From: JAVBTR01 sp031556065
GTDB lineage: Bacteria; Bacillota; Clostridia; Christensenellales; Aristaeellaceae
Direction of reading: 5' to 3'
Assembly: GCA_031556065.1 (NCBI GenBank)
Contig: JAVBTR010000009.1
Coordinates: 1-47,607, forward strand
Length of the DNA stretch: 47,607 nt
In this document: one piece after another, positions 41,345 through 47,607 of the stretch
Layout of the letters: every line of letters begins with the position of its first letter
How positions within the stretch are numbered: position 1 is the first letter of the stretch
Made by a program: the position numbers and the translations under genes
Notes under the pieces: generated by a model
Database searches by the model: none
The model's input: only the letters and a program-made list of their open reading frames with translations
Told to the model about the DNA's origin: nothing

Positions 41345-41374
41345 AAGAAGCTATCCTCTCGGAGAGCTTCTTTT
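41345..41374 (+). terminator. intrinsic terminator closing the hairpin array
   Basis: AAGAAGCT pairs with AGCTTCTT, with an inner TCC/GGA pairing, followed by a T-run. There is no gene immediately upstream, so it either ends read-through from obg-yhbY or a small RNA made from the repeat region. Confidence 0.75.
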
Positions 41375-41441
41375 TTGTGCGCGCCCTTGTGGACGGCAAT
41401 AGTTTTAGGGATTTTTGGAAAAGCTATCGTGGGGTGATAGC

Positions 41442-41729
41442 ATGATAGATTATTCCAACGAGGAATTAAAGAAAAAGATCGATCAGTGGATCGAGGCAAG
41501 CGAACGGATGGGCTTAAGCGAATATGTGGCTTACATGAGCGATAAAAAACGCCGCCTGACAAGTCACTTTTTAGGCGGCTTGGCCAGGGGCGTTGGAATG
41601 GCAATTGGGTTTACGTTGCTGGGCGCGCTGCTTATTTGGGTGCTCCAGGATTTGGCTAAGCGCAACCTGCCCCTGATCGGGGATTTTCTGGCCCAGATCG
41701 TCACCATTGTGCAGAACAATATTAAATGA
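41442..41729 (+). CDS. small membrane protein, DUF5665-like
   Basis: 95 residues. A charged N-terminal half (EELKKKIDQWIEASERMGLSEYVAYM) that looks like an amphipathic helix is followed by GGLARGVGMAIGFTLLGALLIWVL, a single membrane segment, and a short C-terminal amphipathic stretch. This arrangement matches the DUF5665 family, of unknown function. The ATG at 41442 has GGGGTGATAGC upstream. Its end overlaps the convergent gene by eight bases. Confidence 0.75.
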   Translation: MIDYSNEELKKKIDQWIEASERMGLSEYVAYMSDKKRRLTSHFLGGLARGVGMAIGFTLLGALLIWVLQDLAKRNLPLIGDFLAQIVTIVQNNIK

Positions 41730-42201
41730 TGATGTTGGCAATCCGCTTGTCGTTGGAAACGACGGTCATGGCATCGCCAGGATTGAGCTGCGGGCAGGGC
41801 TTTAAGGTATCCAGGTAAAAGAGGCGGTCGTCCTCTTCATTGTTCAGATCGTTTTCGCTGACGATCAGCGGATAGAAGGAAACATTGTCCCGCATGCAGG
41901 GCGTAGCATCCAGGGATTTGAAATAGCCCTTTAATTCCCGGGTGCGGCCATAAAGCACATCCTTTAAAAGCCGCTTGTACGCCCGAAGGGGCGCTACGAA
42001 AAGCCCATCGCAAAAAATGAGCATGAAAGCGAGAAGCGCTGCGGATAGGTAGCCCAGCCACACAAGGCTGTCATTGCGGTTCATATGCTGTATAAAGGCG
42101 TAAACAAACAGGCCCGTTAGCACCACCCCAGGGATAATTATAAGTATTGCCCGTTTTTTCAGTTTTTGCTCAATGGAATGAAGCTCGTTTTCGGTATACA
42201 T
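41722..42201 (-). CDS. membrane protein of unknown function
   Basis: 159 residues. Two hydrophobic segments (about 20-38 and 48-68) form a hairpin near the N terminus; the rest (about 75-159) is soluble, with FKSLDATPC, FYPLIVSEND and RLFYLDTLKPCPQLNPGDAMTVVSNDKRIANI suggesting a small beta domain. The ending looks like a binding or nucleic-acid-contact module, but I do not recognise a family. GGAGGCCTTGAA precedes the ATG. Confidence 0.7.
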   Translation of the reverse strand: MYTENELHSIEQKLKKRAILIIIPGVVLTGLFVYAFIQHMNRNDSLVWLGYLSAALLAFMLIFCDGLFVAPLRAYKRLLKDVLYGRTRELKGYFKSLDATPCMRDNVSFYPLIVSENDLNNEEDDRLFYLDTLKPCPQLNPGDAMTVVSNDKRIANIII

Positions 42202-42277
42202 TTCAAGGCCTCCGATTGTTTATTACCACCAAAGGCTATTATACCCTTGGGATCTTTGTTTTGTAAAGGAAAAGCTG

Positions 42278-43360
42278 CTATTTCCCCGATAAGGTGATAT
42301 AGGTGGCTGTGGGCGGGTTATACAGGCGCATGGGCATCAAGGGATAAAAGGAGGAGGTGCTAAGGCCGGGGCTGATATGCTGGGTAAGCCCTCCCACCCG
42401 GCTGATGCCTGTATACAGCCTGTCGTCCGGGGCGTAGCCAAGACCGGGAATATAAAGGGCTTGGTTGTTCCAGGGGGTACGCACCAGGCCGCCGGCATAA
42501 TGCCCGGCAAAGCACAGGGCCACATTGGCCAAGGTCATTTCCGTATCGCTTTCATAAACGGCCATTTCCCGAAAATATTCTTCTGTTAACGGCTGGTGGG
42601 TTAAAACAATCTGCAGGTCCTCCGGCTGTATTTGCTTACGGGCAATGGACAGGCGGTTCATGCGTTCGATCAGGTAATCCAGGGCCCGAATGTTAGCGGC
42701 ACCATCGGGGGTATTCTGCTGGCCCATGGCAATATAGTTTGCTTTTTGCTTTTCATAGGCATGGGTTTGGGAGAGAATATCCAGGTTATACTGGGATTCC
42801 GGGCTGAACCAGATAACGCATTTGCCAACCAACAGCGAAACAGGAGCATCCACATAAACGGCCCCAAGCTCCTGGGCCTTGACAATATAATCGTTTAGGG
42901 GATTGGCGCTGCCGTGGGATTCATAGACAATGGCCGGCGGATCGCTGTCCCCTGGGATGAAGTAAACAGGTATCCCTTCCTTAAGGGTTTTGAGTAATTC
43001 TAAAAACGGTTCGTAATCCCCGGACTTGCCTACCATGTCCCCGGTGATCACAACAGCTTTGTAATTAAGCCCTTCAATGGCTTTTTTAAAGCCCGATTGG
43101 TTTTCGTAAAAGCGCTTGGCATTGAGGTCGGAAAGATGCAAAATAGTAAAGCCTTCCAGGTCCTTTTGGTTTTTACTTAAATTCCATAGGGTAATCTGCT
43201 CTTTTTGGACGGTCACCCGTTGGTTGGTGCCATAGTTCGTCACAAGCACCACCAGCGCCCCCAGAAAAATAATAATCAAAACCCATACCAAGAGGTGAAC
43301 GAGAGGATGGGTTTTTTTGTCGTTAGTAAAAATCGTGGCTTGTTTGGATCGGCGGGCCAT
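42278..43360 (-). CDS. membrane-anchored calcineurin-like phosphoesterase with altered active site
   Basis: About 360 residues. One membrane segment (about 20-42) is followed by a phosphoesterase fold of the YkuE type. The five metal-ligand motifs are recognisable but several ligands are changed: the first motif reads SDLN where SDLH is usual (Asp78, Asn80), GDMVGKSGD keeps GDxx-D, the GNHE motif is PGDSDPP, then VLTHQP keeps His, and the last reads GHYAG where GHxH is usual. The enzyme may be inactive, use a different metal set or bind a ligand only. The ATG at 43360 has GAGGTATGTC upstream; the longer frame is not supported. A good promoter is at 43397-43425. Confidence 0.82.
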   Translation of the reverse strand: MARRSKQATIFTNDKKTHPLVHLLVWVLIIIFLGALVVLVTNYGTNQRVTVQKEQITLWNLSKNQKDLEGFTILHLSDLNAKRFYENQSGFKKAIEGLNYKAVVITGDMVGKSGDYEPFLELLKTLKEGIPVYFIPGDSDPPAIVYESHGSANPLNDYIVKAQELGAVYVDAPVSLLVGKCVIWFSPESQYNLDILSQTHAYEKQKANYIAMGQQNTPDGAANIRALDYLIERMNRLSIARKQIQPEDLQIVLTHQPLTEEYFREMAVYESDTEMTLANVALCFAGHYAGGLVRTPWNNQALYIPGLGYAPDDRLYTGISRVGGLTQHISPGLSTSSFYPLMPMRLYNPPTATYITLSGK

Positions 43361-43396
43361 GACATACCTCGCAATTTTTATTTGGGTACACCTCAT

Positions 43397-43425
43397 ATTA
43401 TAAACAACCTTAGCACAATTCGCAA
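43397..43425 (-). promoter_or_regulatory. promoter of the phosphoesterase gene
   Basis: On the minus strand: TTGCGA (43420-43425), 17-base spacer and TATAAT (43397-43402). Confidence 0.75.
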
Positions 43426-43436
43426 CGGAAAGAGGG

Positions 43437-43464
43437 TTACAATATCGTAAAATTTTGGTATAAT
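43437..43464 (+). promoter_or_regulatory. promoter of radA
   Basis: TTACAA (43437-43442), 16-base spacer and TATAAT (43459-43464). The leader to the radA start is about 115 bases and holds weak inverted repeats of GACAGG and CCTGTC (43509-43533). Confidence 0.65.
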
Positions 43465-43587
43465 ATAGCATAATCGGTCGCTTTGTGGGATACGAATGCC
43501 ATGGTTTTCGACAGGCAATGCTAAAACCTGTCATGGAAGCCAAGGGGGCCGATGTGTTATAGTATATACGGTCTTGGAGGGAAAGCA

Positions 43588-44961
43588 ATGGCGAAGGTGA
43601 AATCGAGCTATGCCTGTACGGCATGCGGGTATGAATCGGCTAAATGGCTGGGCAAGTGCCCAGGCTGCGGCGCGTGGAACACCCTTGAAGAAACCACTAT
43701 GCAGATGGCGCCATCCGCACAGGCACCTAAAGCCATGAAACAGCGGCCAGGAACAGGCTCTAAAGCGCTCCTTCTAAAAGACATTTCAGATGAAGTAACC
43801 CTTCGGCAGACAACCGGCATCGAGGAATTGGACAGGGTGCTGGGAGGCGGCGTGGTAGAAGGGGCGCTGATGCTGATTGGCGGAGACCCAGGCATTGGGA
43901 AAAGTACGCTTTTATTGCAGGTTTGCGCCCACCTGGCGAAAAGCGGCAAGCGCGTATTGTACATTTCCGGGGAAGAAAGCGCCAAGCAGATCAAGCTGCG
44001 GGCCAACCGCCTGGGCATCAAGGTGGACAACCTTTATATCCTGGCTGAAAACGCCATGGATGCCATCGAAGAAAAAATGAACGAGCTCACCCCGGATTAT
44101 GCTGTGGTGGACTCTATTCAAACCATGTACCGCACTGAAATGGCCAGCGCCCCCGGTTCTGTAAGCCAGATACGGGAATGCGCCTCTCTTTTGATGCGGC
44201 TTGCCAAGGAATCGGGTACGGCGATCTTTTTAGTAGGCCATGTTACCAAGGATGGGGCCATCGCCGGTCCCAGGGTTTTGGAACACATGGTGGACGTGGT
44301 GCTTTATTTCGAAGGGGATCGGCAGCATGCCTATCGGCTGCTCAGAGCGGTGAAAAACCGGTTTGGTTCTGTAAACGAGCTGGGCGTTTTTCAGATGGCG
44401 GAGGAAGGGATGATCCCGGTAGCCAATCCTTCGGAGGAATTAATTTCCCGCCGTGCCAAGAATGCCAGCGGCTCCTGTGTGTTTTGCGGCATGGAGGGTT
44501 CCCGGCCGCTGCTGGTGGATATTCAGGCCTTATTGGTTAAAAGCTATTATACCAGCCCCAGAAGAACCGTTAACGGCATGGATCAGGGCCGGGTGGCGCT
44601 GCTTTTGGCAGTGCTTGAAAAACGGGCAGGAAAGCGGCTGTACGATCAGGACGTATACATTAACGTAGCCGGGGGGATGGAGCTATCCGAGCCTGCGGCA
44701 GACCTGGCGGTTTTGTTGGCCGTGGCTTCTTCCCTGGCAGACAAGCCCTTGCCTGGGGAATACGTGGTGATGGGTGAAGTGGGCCTGGCAGGCGAGGTGC
44801 GGGGGATACCCAATTGCCAGCGCAGGCTCCAGGAGGCAGCGCGGCTGGGCTTTACCCACGCAGTGGTGCCCAAGGAAAACGTGAAAAGGCTCAAGCCTGT
44901 GGAGGGCATGGCTGTTCACGGGGTGGATACGGTACATATGGCATTGGCAGTTCTTCTTTGA
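43588..44961 (+). CDS. radA: DNA repair protein RadA (Sms)
   Basis: 457 residues. A RecA-like ATPase and branch-migration helicase for recombination intermediates. The zinc finger is C10-x2-C13 with C24-x2-C27 (YACTACGYE, GKCPGCGAW), Walker A is GGDPGIGKST (98-107), the RadA-specific KNRFG motif is in RAVKNRFGSVNELGVF and the C-terminal Lon-like domain includes INVAGGMELSEPAADLAV. The start at 43588 has TTGGAGGGAAAGC upstream. radA followed by yacL is the order seen in B. subtilis. Confidence 0.97.
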   Translation: MAKVKSSYACTACGYESAKWLGKCPGCGAWNTLEETTMQMAPSAQAPKAMKQRPGTGSKALLLKDISDEVTLRQTTGIEELDRVLGGGVVEGALMLIGGDPGIGKSTLLLQVCAHLAKSGKRVLYISGEESAKQIKLRANRLGIKVDNLYILAENAMDAIEEKMNELTPDYAVVDSIQTMYRTEMASAPGSVSQIRECASLLMRLAKESGTAIFLVGHVTKDGAIAGPRVLEHMVDVVLYFEGDRQHAYRLLRAVKNRFGSVNELGVFQMAEEGMIPVANPSEELISRRAKNASGSCVFCGMEGSRPLLVDIQALLVKSYYTSPRRTVNGMDQGRVALLLAVLEKRAGKRLYDQDVYINVAGGMELSEPAADLAVLLAVASSLADKPLPGEYVVMGEVGLAGEVRGIPNCQRRLQEAARLGFTHAVVPKENVKRLKPVEGMAVHGVDTVHMALAVLL

Positions 44962-45027
44962 GGTATAATTTGTCAGAATGCTGATCATACTGTTTTTGTA
45001 ACGATTTTATGAAAGAGTGATGCTTGG

Positions 45028-46155
45028 ATGAAATCATCCCGTTTTAAAAAAGTGATGCGTGCATTGATCACCCTACTGGGTGCGGGAATTGGCGCTGCGC
45101 TGGCCATGCTGGCGTTTGAAATCATCGCCTACTATAATGCCGAAAGCACGATTCCGCCCTACATGCTGGCGGTGATCTACTCGGCCAGCGCAGGGGTCTT
45201 GGGCTTGCTGTTCTTCCTTTTGTCCCCATGGCTTGCCAAGCTTTGCCAGGATGTGGCAAGCGGCGTGGAAAAGCGGCTTGAATCCATGCCCATGCAGCAA
45301 GTAATCGGCGGTACCTGCGGCCTTATTTTGGGGCTGATCGTGGCCTTTTTATGCACACAGATTTTCGCGCTATTGGGCAGCTCCATCGCTACCACCGCAC
45401 TGGGGCTGATCGTATACGTGCTGCTGGGGTCTATCGGGATCAACCTGGGGCAAAAGCGTGGCCGGGAATTGCGGCTGGATTTTGCCGATTTTCCAGCGAA
45501 GGAAAGGCGCCATGGAAAGCGCGGGGCTCAAAGTGAGAATAGCCCACAGAAGATTTTAGATACCTCGGTGATCATCGATGGCCGGGTGTTTGATATTTGC
45601 AAGACAGGCTTTTTAGAAGGGGAATTGGTGATTCCGCAATTCGTTCTGGCGGAGCTTCGGCATATTGCCGATTCGGGGGACGCTCTGCGGCGAAACAGGG
45701 GAAGAAGAGGCCTGGATGTGCTCAACCGGATTCAGAATGAATTGAAAATCCCGGTTACCATCGATGAAACAGATTTCGACGATATTTCCGAGGTGGATGT
45801 GAAGCTGTTAAGGTTAGCTAAAAACAACGGCGGCATCGTGGTGACCAATGATTATAATTTGAACAAGGTGGCAGGGGTCACAGGTGTTCGGGTGCTGAAT
45901 ATTAATGAGCTGGCCAATGCGGTGAAGCCAGTGGTGCTGCCTGGTGAAGAAATGGTGGTGCTCATTGCCAAGGAGGGCAAGGAACCGGGCCAGGGGGTCG
46001 GGTACCTGGATGATGGAACCATGATCGTGACAGATAACGCCAGACGGCTGGTGGGAGAAACGGTGGAGGTTGTGGTAACCACAGTGCTCCAAACCAGTGC
46101 CGGCAGGATGATTTTTACAAAGCTGAAAAATAGCGATGCTATTAAGGCAGGGTAA
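45028..46155 (+). CDS. yacL: PIN/TRAM domain membrane protein (YacL)
   Basis: 375 residues. Four hydrophobic segments occupy about 10-150. A PIN nuclease-like domain follows (170-300): LDTSVIIDGRVFDI, VLAELRHIADSGDALRR, GLDVLN and VVTNDYNLNKVA carry the acidic metal-binding residues. The TRAM domain (about 305-360) has GYLDDGTMIVTDNARRLVG. B. subtilis YacL has no well-defined role. The ribosome site before the ATG is weak (AGAGTGATGC). It ends in the shared 3'-UTR element. Confidence 0.94.
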   Translation: MKSSRFKKVMRALITLLGAGIGAALAMLAFEIIAYYNAESTIPPYMLAVIYSASAGVLGLLFFLLSPWLAKLCQDVASGVEKRLESMPMQQVIGGTCGLILGLIVAFLCTQIFALLGSSIATTALGLIVYVLLGSIGINLGQKRGRELRLDFADFPAKERRHGKRGAQSENSPQKILDTSVIIDGRVFDICKTGFLEGELVIPQFVLAELRHIADSGDALRRNRGRRGLDVLNRIQNELKIPVTIDETDFDDISEVDVKLLRLAKNNGGIVVTNDYNLNKVAGVTGVRVLNINELANAVKPVVLPGEEMVVLIAKEGKEPGQGVGYLDDGTMIVTDNARRLVGETVEVVVTTVLQTSAGRMIFTKLKNSDAIKAG

Positions 46156-46169
46156 AAATAGGGGATTTT

Positions 46170-46312
46170 CAAGGGTGGTAACCCTTGAATGGGTTTGGGT
46201 GAAACCCGACGTAACCTATCGAGGAGCAAAAGCAATACCCAGGTCAAGGAAGCGTCAGCGGTCCTTGATCTGGGTGTTGCTTTTTTAATTGCAATAGGTA
46301 CGATGGGCTCTG
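46170..46312. repeat. 3'-UTR repeat element, copy B, with bidirectional terminator
   Basis: The plus strand has CAAGGGT-GGTA-ACCCTTG (46170-46187), GGGTTT-GGGTG-AAACCC (46191-46207) and CGTAACCTATC. A long hairpin follows, ACCCAGGTCAAGGA with TCCTTGATCTGGGT, extended by AAGCAA/TTGCTT, then six T (about 46229-46286). On the minus strand the 36-base block 46277-46312 repeats copy A (20466-20500). So both convergent transcripts, yacL and the flavin reductase, carry a version of the element before one shared terminator. Confidence 0.85.
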
Positions 46313-46343
46313 ATCCTTTGTTTCGCTGTGTTCAAACCCTTGC

Positions 46344-47018
46344 TTATTTTGTAACCCAGGGAATTGGATTGCCCTGCGCCAATATGCCGGGGCCGAAAGG
46401 CGTTGTTTCCCCCGTTTCTGGGTTGGTAGGCTGATCAATTTGAAACAAAAAACCGCTCTTGCCATATCTGCCCAGGCTGCTTTGGTCGTAGTGCTCGCTA
46501 TCCATGCAAAGGTTGACAGCTTTCAATGCCACCGCCACCTCTGAGCTTCCCTCAAAAAGTGCATGCTCCCATAAATATTCACATTCGATATTCAAAAAGC
46601 ATTCTTTAATTTGCGGTGCATTGACCTTTGCCGCTTTCTCCGCCGTTAAGCCGGAGGCGGTGATTTCATCTGTTTCAAACCCATTATTGCCAATGGTTTT
46701 AATGCAACGGTCATAAATGTCGTTTGAAGGGAAATTTAGCACGCAAACATTCGTTTCTTTCAGGGATTGGTACATGTGCCCGCCTTTATCCACCTTTCCC
46801 ATGATGCAGATAAAGCGATCGGCGCCGCTTCCCGCAAAGGCAGACCAAGATTGCAGGCAGGCGTTTTCCTTGCCGTTGGATTTCCAACCTGTAACAACGA
46901 ATACCAGCGATGGCATGGCTGCCACAAAATCATACCATGACATATTGCCGCAGGCTTCCAAGTACTGCTCCGAAAAGCGCTCTGGTCTTTCCCCAATAGA
47001 AATTTGCTTTTTCATCAT
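46344..47018 (-). CDS. flavin reductase family protein
   Basis: 224 residues with the split-barrel FMN-binding fold of the flavin reductase / flavoredoxin family: SLVFVVTGWKSNGKENACLQSWSAFAG, HMYQSLKETNVCVLNFPSND, IGNNGFETDEITASGLTAEKAAKVNAPQI and ECEYLWEHALFEG follow the family pattern. It probably reduces a flavin or other small electron carrier with a bound FMN; the partner is unknown. The ATG-ATG start has AAGGGAGATTC upstream. It is convergent with yacL. Confidence 0.85.
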   Translation of the reverse strand: MMKKQISIGERPERFSEQYLEACGNMSWYDFVAAMPSLVFVVTGWKSNGKENACLQSWSAFAGSGADRFICIMGKVDKGGHMYQSLKETNVCVLNFPSNDIYDRCIKTIGNNGFETDEITASGLTAEKAAKVNAPQIKECFLNIECEYLWEHALFEGSSEVAVALKAVNLCMDSEHYDQSSLGRYGKSGFLFQIDQPTNPETGETTPFGPGILAQGNPIPWVTK

Positions 47019-47138
47019 GAATCTCCCTTTTTCTCAATCATAACACAGCAAACACGACAACAGCGTGTCCTGTTGGATCATTTACTGAAAAAGCCTTCGC
47101 TTTCCCTTAAAAGCATTTGTAAACACTTTCTCACTAAT

Positions 47139-47144
47139 ATTATA
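47139..47144 (-). promoter_or_regulatory. possible -10 box of the flavin reductase gene
   Basis: TATAAT on the minus strand, about 120 bases upstream of the start, without a good -35 at 17 bases. Low confidence. Confidence 0.35.
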
Positions 47145-47254
47145 CCACACTTGACAGGGACATTTGGGACAAATTTTCGACACCTCGCGCCTTGGTGTCT
47201 GCGCAAGCTGTAGGGTTGGGGATGGAACCCCAACCGCCGTCCTGCCCTGTGAAG

Positions 47255-47607
47255 TGAGCAAGTGGCAGCAAGTGGGGCATAAGTGGGATGCTCCCACTTG
47301 CTTAAAAGCCTTATATATCAAGGCTTTCCGGCGAAAAAGCACGCCATAAGTGGGATAAGTGGCGTGTTTTTGAGTGAATTAAGTGATAAGTAGGGTCAGA
47401 TAAAAATAGTTATATATTATAATAAATATTTGTTCTGACTACTGGGTTTCCGCTTGTTTTCACAGGCAAATGCGGTTTTTCGTGTTTTACACGCCACTTA
47501 TGCCACTTATTCCACTTGCTTGGGGCAATGAAAGGCCTTAAAGCAAGTAGAATCAAGGGCTCCAGGGTTTTTGGAAGCAAAAGAAAAAACCACTTGCTTC
47601 CCACTTG
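47255..47607. repeat. gene-free region with iteron-like hexamers around an AT-rich core
   Basis: From 47019 to the right edge I see no supportable gene. From 47255 the hexamer AAGTGG occurs five times on the plus strand (left side) and its complement CCACTT six times (five right of the core), often as the octamer ATAAGTGG. Between them lies an AT-rich core at about 47399-47432. The left side also has three perfect hairpins: AAGTGGGA/TCCCACTT (47281-47299), AAAGCCTT/AAGGCTTT (47305-47327) and CACGCCA/TGGCGTG (47340-47366), the last followed by five T. The window ends inside the repeats. Confidence 0.8.

Noticed and set aside
47410..47604. 64-codon minus-strand frame rich in KW pairs.
   Set aside because: It only reads the repeated ATAAGTGG/CCACTT hexamers in frame; no ribosome site is evident and it is cut by the window edge.
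1..47607. CRISPR array, tRNA or rRNA genes, or insertion sequences.
   Set aside because: No regularly spaced direct repeats, no cloverleaf or rRNA-like segments and no transposase or integrase gene were seen.

Overview
The window looks like chromosomal DNA of an endospore-forming, low-to-moderate G+C member of the Bacillota, most likely a gut- or digester-type Clostridia lineage (inference). The evidence is a spoVAC-spoVAD-spoVAE operon, a YesMN-type two-component system beside a sugar ABC transporter, an ECF folate S-component behind a tetrahydrofolate riboswitch, strong AGGAGG-type ribosome binding sites and frequent TTG/GTG starts. None of the solute-binding or secreted proteins here has a clear lipobox cysteine, which is unusual for a monoderm. 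I saw no tRNA, rRNA, CRISPR array or transposase.

Layout. 1-2.3 kb: a minus-strand sugar-nucleotide pair (nucleotidyltransferase, galE) ending in a hairpin and a dispersed 140-bp repeat. 2.3-6.3 kb: a heterodimeric ABC exporter with one degenerate ATP site. 6.5-7.9 kb: a polyprenyl-phosphate sugar transferase. 7.9-11.3 kb: a minus-strand operon of a zinc-ribbon membrane protein, a TPM-domain protein and a D-aminoacylase-like amidohydrolase. 11.5-20.4 kb: the spoVA operon, a very Cys-rich small protein and a 2077-residue secreted protein with about ten SdrD-B-like repeats. 20.6-26.0 kb: a minus-strand operon joining nadD-yqeK (fused) and rsfS to a ChvE/MmsA/MmsB-type sugar transporter. 26.0-28.7 kb: a membrane protein of unknown function, a class-V aminotransferase divergent from a DUF3343 Se/S-carrier-like protein, and rpsT. 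28.8-34.4 kb: response regulator and kinase convergent with a MalFG-type sugar ABC transporter. 34.5-39.4 kb: nth, folT with its riboswitch, eukaryotic-type NADP isocitrate dehydrogenase, a TraX-like protein and a MATE pump. 39.4-46.2 kb: obg, yhbY, the second copy of the 140-bp repeat with a hairpin array, small membrane proteins, a degenerate metallophosphoesterase, radA and a PIN/TRAM protein. 46.3-47.6 kb: a flavin reductase and a gene-free, iteron-like region.

Genes that plausibly work together: the spoVA proteins move dipicolinic acid into the forespore, and the Cys-rich and giant repeat proteins beside them are candidate spore-surface components (inference). The sensor pair probably controls the convergent sugar transporter. 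In both sugar-uptake operons a hairpin lies just after the binding-protein gene, which would make the binding protein in excess over the membrane subunits.

The most unusual signals are the 140-bp inverted dispersed repeat (138 of 140 matched) placed against terminator hairpins at both sites, a repeated 3'-UTR element before convergent terminators, the giant repeat protein beside spoVA, and the hexamer-rich AT-cored region at the right edge.
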